Shown piece by piece: positions 52,717-62,805 of a stretch of DNA of 64,000 nucleotides (positions are counted from its first letter, which is position 1; every line of letters begins with the position of its first letter). The DNA lies in NCBI GenBank assembly GCA_016714685.1, contig JADKCH010000005.1, positions 62,001 to 126,000 on the forward strand, given 5' to 3'. Under the pieces are notes generated by a model. That model worked only from the letters and a program-made list of their open reading frames with translations. It did no database searches and had not been told where the DNA came from. Position numbers and translations under genes: made by a program. Origin of the DNA: Candidatus Geothrix odensensis (lineage in GTDB: Bacteria > Acidobacteriota > Holophagae > Holophagales > Holophagaceae).

Positions 52717-53220
52717 ATGCGTCCAGGCTGCCACTTCTCCGCCCAGCAGGGCACCTCCCTGCTGGAGCTCACCGTGGTGATGGCCCTGATCGCCATCCTC
52801 GCGGTGGCGGGCTCCTCCTTCTGGGACACCGGTGCGACGGAGCTCTCCGCCGCGCATCAGGAGATCCGCGGCAGCCTGGAGCAGGCCTTCACACTGGCCC
52901 GGGCCCGAGGCACCAACGTCACCGTGGCCCTGGGCAAGGCCAGCGGCGAGGGGGAGCACCTGCCGGTCCAGCTCAGCCGCAAGGTCAAGTGGGGTAAGCC
53001 CGCCACCATTCCCCTTCCCCCGGGAATGGAGAAGCCCTCCGTCGCGGCGACCACCGGTGAGGCCCACCCGGTTCTTACGGTGACACCCCGGCACACTGCG
53101 CTGGCCAGCGTCTGGTTCCTTCACGACGGCCGCGAGGCATTGTGCATGCGGCTCTCCGGCCATGGTCAGCTGCAGGTGCTGCGCTGGCGCCGGGACCTCC
53201 GGATCTGGACGAGGCTGTGA
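52717..53220 (+). CDS. GspH/FimT-type pseudopilin
   Basis: This 167-residue protein has a type III prepilin signal, QQG/TSLLELTVVMALIAIL, with Glu5 of the mature protein. The C-terminal GspH-like domain includes KVKWGKPATIPLPPGM and SVWFLHDGREALCMRL. It would join a type II secretion or type IV pilus-like pseudopilus. It is co-transcribed with comEA (9-bp gap) and overlaps the next gene. Confidence 0.88.
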   Translation: MRPGCHFSAQQGTSLLELTVVMALIAILAVAGSSFWDTGATELSAAHQEIRGSLEQAFTLARARGTNVTVALGKASGEGEHLPVQLSRKVKWGKPATIPLPPGMEKPSVAATTGEAHPVLTVTPRHTALASVWFLHDGREALCMRLSGHGQLQVLRWRRDLRIWTRL

Positions 53221-53666
53221 TGCGCGAGACCACGAGCCGCCTCCTCCAGCGCCTGGGCCGCAGTGCCGCCGCCCTGCTGCCGGCGCCCCTCAGCCCGCCC
53301 CTCCGGGCCGCGCAGTCCGAGCTGCGCCGCAGCCTCCACCTCGCCTTCCGCCTGGCCACCACCCACGGCCGCGCCGTGGTGCTGGAGCCCTGCCGGGCCG
53401 CCACGGAGGGACGTCTGGCCGTGCGCCTTCCCGAAGGTGTGCGCTGGGGCCGGCCCGCGACCGTGCCCCTGCCGCCGAGCCTGGTCGACAGCGGCTGGCG
53501 CAGCGGCCATCCGCAGCCCATCACCGTCATGCCGCAGCGCCGGGCCTCGGCGAACGTCTGGTTCCTCCACCACGGCCGTGAAGCCCTCTGCCTCCGCCTG
53601 GACCTGTCCGGCTCAGTCGAATTGCTGCGCTACCGCCCCCTGTTCCGTGCCTGGACGGCCTGCTGA
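53220..53666 (+). CDS. GspH-domain paralogue lacking a prepilin signal
   Basis: This 148-residue protein is homologous to the C-terminal part of the preceding pseudopilin (VRWGRPATVPLPPSL, ANVWFLHHGREALCLRL; same order). Its N-terminus has no prepilin motif or hydrophobic helix. ATG overlaps the upstream stop. It is probably a tandem duplicate that has lost or exchanged its targeting sequence; a soluble role is conceivable. Confidence 0.75.
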   Translation: MRETTSRLLQRLGRSAAALLPAPLSPPLRAAQSELRRSLHLAFRLATTHGRAVVLEPCRAATEGRLAVRLPEGVRWGRPATVPLPPSLVDSGWRSGHPQPITVMPQRRASANVWFLHHGREALCLRLDLSGSVELLRYRPLFRAWTAC

Positions 53667-53677
53667 AGGAAAGCCCC

Positions 53678-54358
53678 ATGCGAATCCTGGATCTCTCTCC
53701 CGACCAGCGTCCCCGCGAGCGCCTGCTGGCGGGTCACGGTGAAGGCCTGGCCGACGCCGAGCTGCTGGCCCTGCTCTGGGGCACGGGCCGCCGTGGCCAG
53801 AGCGCCGTGGAGCTGGCCCAGGCCGTCCTGGGCCGCACCGGCGGCATCGCCGGCCTGCTCGGCCTGGGCTTCACCGACTGGCTGGAGCAGCCGGGGCTCG
53901 GTCCCGCCAAGGCCGGCCAGCTCTGGGCCGCCACAGAGCTGGCCCGGCGCGGGCAGCGCAGCGCCGAGCGCCCTCGGATCACCAGCCCCAGGGCCGCCGG
54001 CGCCTACCTGCTGCCGCGCTGCCAGGGCTGGACGGAGGAGCGCTTCGGCCTGCTGGCTCTCAACGCCAAGGGCGACCTGCTGGCCGAGCGCATCCTCAGC
54101 CAGGGCACGGCCACCGCGACGCTGATCAGCCCGCGGGAGTTCTTCCGCGAGGCCCTGCGCTATGGCGCCACCACGGCCCTCGCCTACCACAACCATCCCA
54201 GCGGCGACCCCACCCCCAGCCGCGAGGACACCCAGCTCACCCGCCGCCTCCAGGCCGCCGGCGAGTCCCTGGGCGTGCCCTTGGCCGACCACCTGATCCT
54301 CGGAAGTGACCGCTACCACAGCTTCCGGGCGGCGGAAGGCTGGGATCAGCGGGGATAG
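53678..54358 (+). CDS. radC: RadC family JAB1/MPN-domain protein
   Basis: This 226-residue protein matches RadC. The N-terminal helix-hairpin-helix-like part includes ERLLAGHGEGLADAELLALL. The JAMM metal motif is HNHPSGDPTPSREDT (His171, His173, then Asp). The family is linked to DNA processing in transformation and mobile elements; its DNA-repair role is doubtful. The competence neighbours fit. Confidence 0.93.
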   Translation: MRILDLSPDQRPRERLLAGHGEGLADAELLALLWGTGRRGQSAVELAQAVLGRTGGIAGLLGLGFTDWLEQPGLGPAKAGQLWAATELARRGQRSAERPRITSPRAAGAYLLPRCQGWTEERFGLLALNAKGDLLAERILSQGTATATLISPREFFREALRYGATTALAYHNHPSGDPTPSREDTQLTRRLQAAGESLGVPLADHLILGSDRYHSFRAAEGWDQRG

Positions 54359-54419
54359 AACAAGTGAAGGGTCGTACCCATCATTTTGAAATGACCTGCC
54401 GGGTCCCAAGTGGTCGGCA

Positions 54420-54475
54420 ATTCATTTAAGCTTTATTATATTAATTTTTGAAAAATGGTTTTGATATTGCATACC
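54420..54475. promoter_or_regulatory. AT-rich upstream region
   Basis: About 55 bp of mostly A/T (54424-54472) before the outer-membrane protein gene, probably promoter DNA. I cannot place -35 and -10 boxes confidently. The rest of 54359-54536 shows nothing else. Confidence 0.45.
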
Positions 54476-54536
54476 CATGGGTGCACATGACTGGGGGCAA
54501 CCTGCCTCCCGTCCCACGCCACCGGATCGGTGGCCC

Positions 54537-55166
54537 ATGGAGTCCCACGTGAGGTACCTCACCCTGCTTTCTTTCGCCTTGATGCTCCCGCTCTCAGCCC
54601 AGGATTCCAGCCGCCCCACCTACGGCCTATCCCTTCAGCTCAACTCGCCTCTGGGCGATTTGAAGGACGACACTGACAAAAACCTGGGTGGCGGCCTCAG
54701 CTTCCTGACCCAGTGGAACCTGGCCCCTGGCCATGCCCTGCGCCCCCGGTTGGACCTGAACATGTTCAACGTGTCGGAATACGAGCCCAGCCACAGCAAC
54801 TACCGCGAATCCCGCAACCTCAGCGCCGTGGGCCTCGCCGTCGACTACCTCTACTACACGGGCGGAACGCCCAGGGGCCTGTACCTCACCGCCGGGGCCG
54901 GCGCCACCCGTTGGGATCTTTCCTACACCACCAGCGACAAGGTGGGCAGCACCTACTCCTCGAGCTACGACAGCAACAAGAACACCACCAGCCTCAGCCT
55001 GGCCGCGGGCCTGGGCTGGCAGTTCACCCGCGTCATCGGCCTGGAGGCCAGGCTGGTCCACGCCCCCTACAAGGCCTTCGACCTGGGCAACCCCACCTCG
55101 ACCGCCCGCTCCGACGTGAACCGTGATGGCAACTTCCTGCAGGTCGCCGGAACCTTCCGCTGGTAG
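54537..55166 (+). CDS. Outer-membrane beta-barrel-like protein
   Basis: This 209-residue protein has a signal peptide (RYLTLLSFALMLPLSAQ). Alternating aromatic/aliphatic strands follow, such as LYLTAGAGATRWDLSYTTSD and LAAGLGWQFTRVIGLEARLV, ending in a C-terminal FRW (terminal aromatic), typical of outer-membrane barrels. Function unknown. ATG 54537 is preferred because the signal starts there; an earlier ATG at 54477 adds 20 residues. Confidence 0.75.
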   Translation: MESHVRYLTLLSFALMLPLSAQDSSRPTYGLSLQLNSPLGDLKDDTDKNLGGGLSFLTQWNLAPGHALRPRLDLNMFNVSEYEPSHSNYRESRNLSAVGLAVDYLYYTGGTPRGLYLTAGAGATRWDLSYTTSDKVGSTYSSSYDSNKNTTSLSLAAGLGWQFTRVIGLEARLVHAPYKAFDLGNPTSTARSDVNRDGNFLQVAGTFRW

Positions 55167-55241
55167 GCACAGAAGCCCAACCAGGAGTTGATCCGCAACC
55201 CGCCATTTAGACCAGCGCCCCGCTTTCGCGGGGCGCTGCTG

Positions 55242-55329
55242 TGGCGGAGAGTGAGGGATTCGAACCCCCGAACGCTTTCACGTCTTCAGTTTTCAAGACT
55301 GACGCCATCAACCACTCGGCCAACTCTCC
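55242..55329 (-). tRNA. tRNA-Ser(TGA)
   Basis: The minus strand reads GGAGAGTTGGCCGAGTGGTT and onward, with anticodon TGA in CTTGAAA, the class II long variable arm, GGTTCGAATCC T-arm and encoded CCA. A tRNA-Ser of UCA-reading type. A GC hairpin lies just downstream (55213-55237). Confidence 0.95.
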
Positions 55330-55412
55330 CTGCCTCCATCTTGGAGCGTGGGCGCGGCTTCGGGCAAGAAGCCTTGTGCCAGCCCGGTCGGAACGGTAAT
55401 CTGGGAGGCCTT

Positions 55413-55505
<93 letters not shown>

Positions 55506-55510
55506 GTGAA

Positions 55511-55533
55511 GCCGCCGCGAGGCGGCTCATTTT
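55511..55533 (+). terminator. Terminator after tRNA-Ser(GCT)
   Basis: Stem GCCGCC / GGCGGC with a GCGA loop at 55511-55526, followed closely by TTTTT. The remaining bases up to 55800 hold no recognisable gene. Confidence 0.75.
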
Positions 55534-55800
55534 TGGCCCGGACAGGGGGCGAAATCACTGAACCGCCGACAGGTAGCCGCAGTTCACGCCAGCCTGCGTG
55601 GCCCTTCGATGCAGCGTGGGCAGCAGGGTGGGTTCGTTTGGCTCGCCGGGGACGGGGCATTCGATGGGGTGAGAAACCGGGCGTCCCGATCCTGCCTTCC
55701 GCCGGCAATGATCCGCAGCTCGCCGGCTGGACGCGCTGCCAAGCCGATTCCCTTTCCCCGTCGAACCGGACCCGGTCCATGTTGGGGTCGGGGAGTTCCC

Positions 55801-56688
55801 ATGACGCAACAGACAACAGGCCTTGCATGGCGGCGGTCGCTCGTCGTGGCTCGGGCCTTGGGTTCATTGCTGCTCGGCGGGGTGGCGGTGCTGGGCGCGG
55901 TATTCGTTTTCCGACAGGGCCTCCTGCCGCTGATCGATGCGGTCTGGCGGCCTGGACCGGAATGGCTCAGCGCGTTCAGACGGGTCGGCATCCTCCTGTC
56001 GGCCATGGGCGGTTATTGGGCCTATGTGCACTGGCATGAGAAGCGCAAAGCGACCGAGCTGCGGCTGCAGCCGCTTCGGCTGCTGCTTGGGGGCGCCAGC
56101 GGGGCCATCCTGGTGGCCCTCCCGATGGCCGCGCTGTTCGCGCTGGGCGCCTACAAGCTGGTGCATTTCCGCGGCGTCTCGCCGACGCTCCTGGGCATCG
56201 CGGCCCTGCTCCTGATCGCGGCCACTCTGGAAGAGCTGATCTATCGCTGCCTGTTGTTCAGGGTGCTGGAGGGGGCCCTGGGAACCTGGGTGGCACTGGC
56301 CGTACAAGCCGTGCTGTTCGCGCTGGCGCACTTGGAGAACCTGGAATACGGCGGTGGCGGCGAGGCGACCACCATGCTCGTGTCGGTGAGCGTGCTGGGC
56401 CTGCTGTGGGGCGCCTTGTTCGCCCTGACGCGCAACCTGTGGGTGGCGGTCGCCAACCACGCGGCCTGGAACTTCACCATCCTGCTCAGTGGCGTCCCGC
56501 TTTCCGGCAACGAGGACTGGCGGGCGCTGGCGCCGCTCAACAGCTGCTATGCAGGGCCCGACTGGCTGACCGGCGGGCGGTTCGGTCCAGAAAACTCCCT
56601 GCTGGTGATGGCGTCGGCCCTGGTCGCGGTCCTCCTGCTGCTGCGCGCCCTGCGAAGGCATGGTGCAGTCCTCAAGCCAAAGACCTAG
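55801..56688 (+). CDS. CPBP family intramembrane protease
   Basis: This is a 295-residue multi-pass protein. EELIYRCLLFRVL is the EExxxR motif 1, FALAHLENL supplies the second (His) motif and NLWVAVANHAAWN the third. CPBP/Rce1-like proteases act in membrane-protein processing or bacteriocin self-immunity. The substrate is unknown. ATG 55801 lies 7-8 nt after GGGG. Confidence 0.87.
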   Translation: MTQQTTGLAWRRSLVVARALGSLLLGGVAVLGAVFVFRQGLLPLIDAVWRPGPEWLSAFRRVGILLSAMGGYWAYVHWHEKRKATELRLQPLRLLLGGASGAILVALPMAALFALGAYKLVHFRGVSPTLLGIAALLLIAATLEELIYRCLLFRVLEGALGTWVALAVQAVLFALAHLENLEYGGGGEATTMLVSVSVLGLLWGALFALTRNLWVAVANHAAWNFTILLSGVPLSGNEDWRALAPLNSCYAGPDWLTGGRFGPENSLLVMASALVAVLLLLRALRRHGAVLKPKT

Positions 56689-56844
56689 ACCGGCGGCCAG
56701 ACCGTGTGAATGCGACTGCGAAATGGAAATCGGCAAGAGGCAGTCTCCAAGCGGGTTCCAGCGGTCCGGCCGGGCCTTGCGGTCCCCGGGCGACCTTGAC
56801 CCCGGCTCTCCCCTGCTCGTAATCTCCCCCCAAGGAGCGATCCG

Positions 56845-57480
56845 TTGAAATTGACCCAGGGGGAGAAGTCCGAACGCAGCCGCGCCTTGATCCTGGAGGC
56901 GGCCCTCCAGCTCTTCTCCAAGCAGGGCTACCGGGGCACCAGCATCCGCGAGATCGCCGAGGCGGCGGGGCTGTCCACGGGCAATGTCTATCACCACTTC
57001 CCGGACAAGGAGACCCTGTTCAGGACGCTCCTCGACCAGTACTGGGAAGCCATCGACACGCCGGAGTTCCCCTTCAACAAGGCCCTGGCCGCCGGGGCCT
57101 TCCCGGATGACCTCGAGGCCCTCGCCGAGGCCGCCCGGGAGAGCGTCACCGCCTACCGCCGGCACGTGGCCCTGATCTACGTGGATGTGGTCGAGTTCGA
57201 CGGCACCCACATCCGGAAGTTCTACTCGGGCATGTCCGGCCGCTTCGAGAGCTTCCTGAGCCGCCGCTTCCCCGATGGCCAGCTGAAGGAACAGCTGGCG
57301 CCGGGGCTGGACCCCACCACGGCACTCATGCTGGCCAGCCGGGTCTTCCTCCAGTATTTCGCCGTTGAGGTGCTGTTCGGCGTCCCCGATCAGCTGGGCC
57401 AGGAGACCCCCGCGGCCCTGAAGGAGATCTCCAAGATCCTCCGGCGGGGCTTTCTGAGGCCACCAGAGCCAGGGGAATAA
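56845..57480 (+). CDS. TetR family transcriptional regulator
   Basis: This is a 211-residue protein. The N-terminal HTH is clear: ILEAALQLFSKQGYRGTSIR, then EIAEAAGLSTGNVYHHFPDK. The C-terminal ligand-binding domain is variable, as usual. It lies upstream of and co-directional with a putative acyl-CoA cluster and could repress it. It begins at TTG 56845 after CAAGGAG. Confidence 0.9.
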   Translation: MKLTQGEKSERSRALILEAALQLFSKQGYRGTSIREIAEAAGLSTGNVYHHFPDKETLFRTLLDQYWEAIDTPEFPFNKALAAGAFPDDLEALAEAARESVTAYRRHVALIYVDVVEFDGTHIRKFYSGMSGRFESFLSRRFPDGQLKEQLAPGLDPTTALMLASRVFLQYFAVEVLFGVPDQLGQETPAALKEISKILRRGFLRPPEPGE

Positions 57481-57618
57481 CCGGCATTCAGACGCCGCAT
57501 TGAGCCTATTGGCCGGGCAACCCCCGGTCCAAATGGGCTTTTTATTGGATTTGCCCTCCAGGCAGGGCCGTGGGATGAGACCTGCGTCACACGATGGGAA
57601 CCATTTCATGTTTTCCCG

Positions 57619-57681
57619 TTGACACGGGTACGGGCGAAGAGGAATCTTCTAAAAAAACCGACCGACTGTTCGTTTTTTAAA
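57619..57681 (+). promoter_or_regulatory. Putative promoter and operator of the acyl-CoA cluster
   Basis: TTGACA at 57619-57624 is followed 17 bp later by GAATCT (weak -10). AAACCGACCGACTGTTCGTT at 57656-57675 is an imperfect palindrome of the kind bound by TetR-family proteins. Upstream, CCGGG/CCCGG near 57510-57530 with TTTTT may terminate tetR. Confidence 0.5.
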
Positions 57682-57736
57682 CTTCTACCACCCTGCTCTG
57701 CCTGCCCCTGACCCCCGCCCGCCCCCGAGAGGACCC

Positions 57737-58729
<993 letters not shown>

Positions 58730-58783
58730 TTCCCCCGCGCGGGAAGTCGGGCCCATCACTCCAAGCATGAAAGGACAGTGGTC

Positions 58784-60025
58784 ATGAGCAGAGCAAGCAT
58801 CATCGGTGCCTACAACACCCAGTTCGGCGCCTTCGTGAAGAAGGACAAGGCCACGGGGCTGGTCACCGACACCAAGACCTACTACGACCTGCTGATCGAG
58901 GCTGGCCGCGGCGCCATCGCCGATGCCGGGCTGGATCCCAAGGACATCGACGCCATCTACGTGGGCTCCTGCTCGCCGGGCTCCTTCATCAACCAGGAGC
59001 ACGTGGCCCCGCTGGCCGCCGAGATCGACCCGGCCCTGCGCTTCAAGCCCATGACCCGCTGCGAGTGCGCCTGCGCCTCCAGCTCGGTGGCGCTCTATGA
59101 CGCGGTCTACGCCATCGAGGCGGGACGCGCCAAGCACGTGCTGGTCATCGGCGTGGAAAAGATGAACCTGCTGCCGACGCCGCAGATGACGCACGTGCTG
59201 GCCTGCTCCTCCCACTGGCCCAGCGAAGGCTCCCGAGGCATGTCCTTCCCCATGCTGTTCGCCGAATACGCCAAGGGCTACCAGGCGCACTACAAGATCC
59301 CCACCGAAGAGCTGGAGCGGATGCTCTGGACCGCCGGGGCCCTCTGCTACAGGAACGGCGCCGAGAACCCCCTGGCCCACGTCCAGAACGGCCCCGCGAC
59401 GGTGGAGGCCATCATGAAGCTCAACGAGCTGGACGCGAGGGGCAAGTGCAAGAACATGATGATCGCCGCCCCCCTGCGTCTGCATGACTGCTCCCTGGTG
59501 ACCGACGGCGCCGCCGCCCTGGTCATCACCCAGACGGCCAACGTCACCAACCGGGCCCGTGCCGTGGAGATCGCCGGCATCGGCCACTCCGCCGAGCGCC
59601 TGCCGGAGAACGTGCGCCCCAACATGCACGAGCTGCTGGCCGGCAAGGATGCCGTGGCCAAGGCCTTCAAGGAGGCCAACATCACCGCCGCCGACATCGA
59701 CCTGGCCGAGGTGCATGACTGCTTCACCATCAACCAGATCCTCTCCACCGAGGCCCTGGGCCTCTCCGTGGATGGCCGGGGCGGCTACGACTACCTGGAT
59801 GGCCGCTTCACCCGGGATGACCAGGTGGCCATCAACCTCTCGGGCGGCCTGAAGTCCAAGGGGCACCCCGTGGGCGCCACCGGCGCCTCCATGCACGCCC
59901 TGATCTACAAGCAGCTCATCGGCGAGCCCATCGGCGTGAAGGCGAAGAAGGCCGACATCGGCGTGGCCTTCAACGTGGGCGGCTCCGCGGTCACCAACTG
60001 CGTCACCGTGCTGAAGAAGCTGTAG
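58784..60025 (+). CDS. SCP-x-type thiolase
   Basis: This 413-residue thiolase has the nucleophile Cys97 in CACASSSVAL, AEVHDCFTINQIL and the C-terminal GGLKSKGHPVGATGASM His block, as in SCP2/SCP-x thiolases. It would cleave or form 3-ketoacyl-CoA. Its partner is possibly the KAS-III-like protein. ATG 58784 follows a good AAAGGA. Confidence 0.9.
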   Translation: MSRASIIGAYNTQFGAFVKKDKATGLVTDTKTYYDLLIEAGRGAIADAGLDPKDIDAIYVGSCSPGSFINQEHVAPLAAEIDPALRFKPMTRCECACASSSVALYDAVYAIEAGRAKHVLVIGVEKMNLLPTPQMTHVLACSSHWPSEGSRGMSFPMLFAEYAKGYQAHYKIPTEELERMLWTAGALCYRNGAENPLAHVQNGPATVEAIMKLNELDARGKCKNMMIAAPLRLHDCSLVTDGAAALVITQTANVTNRARAVEIAGIGHSAERLPENVRPNMHELLAGKDAVAKAFKEANITAADIDLAEVHDCFTINQILSTEALGLSVDGRGGYDYLDGRFTRDDQVAINLSGGLKSKGHPVGATGASMHALIYKQLIGEPIGVKAKKADIGVAFNVGGSAVTNCVTVLKKL

Positions 60026-60040
60026 GGACGGAGGCCGACC

Positions 60041-60358
60041 ATGCCCACCTTCACCTACAACGACATGACCTTCACGGTCGCGCCCCGGGGCGACCGCTGG
60101 GACATCAGCTACGCCCTGCCCAATGGTTCCAGCGTTACCGTGGGCACCGGCCTCTTCGCGGGCCTGGCCGAGGCTGAGGCGACCGCCCGGGCCCTGGCCC
60201 TGGTCAAGACCATCTTCCCCGTCGGCATCAAGTCGGTGGGCCCGGACGTGGCGCACCCCAACACCATCGGGGATCTGAAGATCGTCGGCCCCGACGTCAC
60301 CCACCCGAACTTCATCTACTGGAACAAGGACAGCGTGTCCTGCCCCAGGCAGCTCTGA
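60041..60358 (+). CDS. Small unknown protein in the acyl-CoA cluster
   Basis: This 105-residue soluble protein sits between thiolase and SDR. Near residues 65-92 it repeats VGPDVAHPN and VGPDVTHPN 17 residues apart. It is not the zinc-ribbon DUF35 partner often found beside such thiolases. No family recognised. GGAGG lies 7 nt before the ATG. Confidence 0.65.
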   Translation: MPTFTYNDMTFTVAPRGDRWDISYALPNGSSVTVGTGLFAGLAEAEATARALALVKTIFPVGIKSVGPDVAHPNTIGDLKIVGPDVTHPNFIYWNKDSVSCPRQL

Positions 60359-60393
60359 TCCGGCACCCCTCCCCCATTCAAAGGACGATTCCC

Positions 60394-61188
60394 ATGGACA
60401 TCAAAGGCAGCGTGGCCCTCGTGACGGGCGGCGGCAACGGCATCGGCGAGGCGGTGGTGAAGCACCTCGCCCGGCAGGGCGCCAAGGTCGCCGTGGTCGA
60501 CATGGCCCAGAAGAACATCGACCGCGTGGTCAAGGACATCCAGGAGATGGGTGGCGAGGCCATCGGCATCCAGGCCAACGTGACCAGCGAGGCCGATACC
60601 GCCCGCTACATCAAGGGCACGATCGAGGCCTTCGGTCAGCTCAACATCGCCGTCTCCTGCGCCGGCATCATCCGGGACGGGACGATGCTCAGCCTGGACA
60701 AGGAGACCGGCCAGGTCTCCAAGAAGCTGGACCTCGCCAAGTGGCAGGCCGTCATCGACACCAACCTCACGGGCACCTTCCTCTGCATGCGCGACGCGGC
60801 CGAGGCCATGGTGAACGGCGGCTGGGAAGGCCTGCTGGTGCCGATCTCCTCCGTGAACAAAGTGGGCCAGGTCGGCCAGCTCAACTACTCCTCGGCCAAG
60901 GTCGCCGATGCCCTGATGCCGAAGATCATCGTGGGCGAGTTCCTCATGCGCGGCATCCGCAACATCCGCTGCGTCGCCGTCGCCCCCGGCTACACCGCCA
61001 CGCCCATGCTCACCGGCATGAACCAGGACGCCCTGAAGGCCATCCTCGAGGATGTGCACCTCGGCCGCCTGGTGGCCCCCGAGGAGATCGCCTCGCTCAT
61101 CGGCTACTGCGTCGAGAACCAGGCCCTGAACGCCACCACCATCGAGATCACCGGCGGCCTCTGCTACCCCAAGGGCATCGCCAAGTAG
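60394..61188 (+). CDS. SDR family oxidoreductase
   Basis: This 264-residue SDR has TGGGNGIGEAVV, Asn in the SCAGIIRDG segment, Ser in ISSVN and Tyr165/Lys169 in NYSSAKVAD. The C-terminal end GGLCYPKGIA suggests a 3-hydroxyacyl-CoA dehydrogenase-like enzyme supplying the thiolase. It shares the transcription direction of the cluster. Confidence 0.9.
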   Translation: MDIKGSVALVTGGGNGIGEAVVKHLARQGAKVAVVDMAQKNIDRVVKDIQEMGGEAIGIQANVTSEADTARYIKGTIEAFGQLNIAVSCAGIIRDGTMLSLDKETGQVSKKLDLAKWQAVIDTNLTGTFLCMRDAAEAMVNGGWEGLLVPISSVNKVGQVGQLNYSSAKVADALMPKIIVGEFLMRGIRNIRCVAVAPGYTATPMLTGMNQDALKAILEDVHLGRLVAPEEIASLIGYCVENQALNATTIEITGGLCYPKGIAK

Positions 61189-61304
61189 CCCCGCAGCACC
61201 CACCCAAGGCTGTACTGCACCACCTTCCGCATTCCTTTCCACCTCCCCCAAACTCCTTGGATCATGGGTCACCACCCGATCCAAACCACCAAAAAGGACA
61301 GGTC

Positions 61305-62690
61305 ATGAACATCCGCTTCGCTGTCGTCGCCGCCGCCACGGCCCTCGTCGCCTTGCCCAGTTGGGGCGCCGACCTCCAGGTCGCGCCCGGCACCACCTTC
61401 TCCATCTCCGGCTTCTTCGGTGTCGGCCTCAAGCAGTCCAGCCTGAGCAACACCGTCCGGGCCGGCGTGAAGGACGAGCTGCGGCTCGATGACAACACCT
61501 CCCGCCTGTTCTTCTCGGGGAGCTCCAAGATCGCCGACGGCTACAACGTGGTCTTCCAGGTCGGCAGCCGGTTCACGACCGACGTGCGGCCCACGGACAG
61601 CGGCGTCGGCTCCATCACGGCGGGCCAGATCACCGGCTGGGCGGATGACGACACCTGGGCGGGCGTGGCCACCCCCTACGGGCGCCTGATCTTCGGCAAG
61701 AACTCCTTCTACTGGTCCGACACCATCGGCCTGCCGCACCTGGCGGGCGCCCTGGACGCCCCTGGCGAGGGCTACCGCGTCTGGGATGCCAACGGCCTGA
61801 CCACCTTCAACATCCTCAACCAGACCCCGACCCTCACGAAGACCAACATCCTCGTGAACAGCTACGTGCTGGGCATCACCCGCTCCCGCAACGTGCTCCG
61901 CTACGACTCCCCGAACTTCAGCGGCTTCGACTTCGCCCTGGCCCTCTCCAAGAATCCCGTGGGCGACGAGCTCAAGTACCCCGGCTACGCCACCCCTGAT
62001 GCCACCAAGTCCTATTCCCGCGCCTACAACGAAGGCCTGACGACCTACGCCCGCGCCCGCTACAACAAGAACGGCATCGTCCTGCACGCCAGCTTCCTGG
62101 ACCAGAAGATCATGGGCGGAACCTACAGCGCGGCGCTGTACAACGGCGCGCTCGACACGAAGGCCTACCGCCTGGGCGGCGGCTACAAGCTCCCCTTCGG
62201 CCTGAAGCTGGGCCTGGTCTATGACCACACCGAGCTGGCCAATGGCATCTCCGGCACCGGCATCTCGGCCAGCACCGCCTGGGATCCCATCCTCAAGACC
62301 GGCGCCGCCGCCACCGTCATCATGGCCCCCGGTAGCATCACCGCGGGTGACGCCAAGCGCGACGCCTTCGAAGTGACCGCCTCCTATCCTGTCGGCGATC
62401 ACACGTTCCACGCCACCTACGGCAAGGCCGGCAATGTGTCCTCCATCGCCGACTCCGGCGCCACCCAGATCAACCTGGTCTGGGACTACGCCCTGACCAA
62501 GCGCACCTTCGTGGGCCTGGTCTACACCAACCTGAAGAACGGCAGCAACGGCCACTACGCCCCGTTCCTGGCGGGCTCGAACTTCGGCCCCAGCGCCCCG
62601 AACCCGATCTCCGCCACCGCCACCCCGACCAATTCCTTCAACGGCGAGAACTGGTCCCAGCTCGGCATCAACGTGCAGTTCTGGTTCTAG
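61305..62690 (+). CDS. Gram-negative porin
   Basis: This 461-residue protein has a signal peptide ending PSWGA (residue 22). Many amphipathic strands follow (SRLFFSGSSKIADGYNVVFQ, YGRLIFGKNSFYW) and it ends in FWF, the terminal Phe of outer-membrane porins. It resembles proteobacterial trimeric porins. It likely admits the substrate of this cluster. Confidence 0.88.
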   Translation: MNIRFAVVAAATALVALPSWGADLQVAPGTTFSISGFFGVGLKQSSLSNTVRAGVKDELRLDDNTSRLFFSGSSKIADGYNVVFQVGSRFTTDVRPTDSGVGSITAGQITGWADDDTWAGVATPYGRLIFGKNSFYWSDTIGLPHLAGALDAPGEGYRVWDANGLTTFNILNQTPTLTKTNILVNSYVLGITRSRNVLRYDSPNFSGFDFALALSKNPVGDELKYPGYATPDATKSYSRAYNEGLTTYARARYNKNGIVLHASFLDQKIMGGTYSAALYNGALDTKAYRLGGGYKLPFGLKLGLVYDHTELANGISGTGISASTAWDPILKTGAAATVIMAPGSITAGDAKRDAFEVTASYPVGDHTFHATYGKAGNVSSIADSGATQINLVWDYALTKRTFVGLVYTNLKNGSNGHYAPFLAGSNFGPSAPNPISATATPTNSFNGENWSQLGINVQFWF

Positions 62691-62695
62691 CCTGG

Positions 62696-62738
62696 GGGAG
62701 GGTGACCCGGACTTCCTCCGGGCACCCTACCTTTCCTA
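62696..62738 (+). terminator. Stem-loop after the porin gene
   Basis: GGGTGACCCGG and CCGGGCACCC form an 8-10 bp stem (about 62699-62727) followed by TACCTTTCC, a weak terminator between porin and binding-protein genes. Confidence 0.5.
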
Positions 62739-62805
62739 GGCTGGATGCGGGGACGTCAGTCCGGGGGGGCTGGCGTCCCATTTCACCGACACCCAAGGAG
62801 GCATC

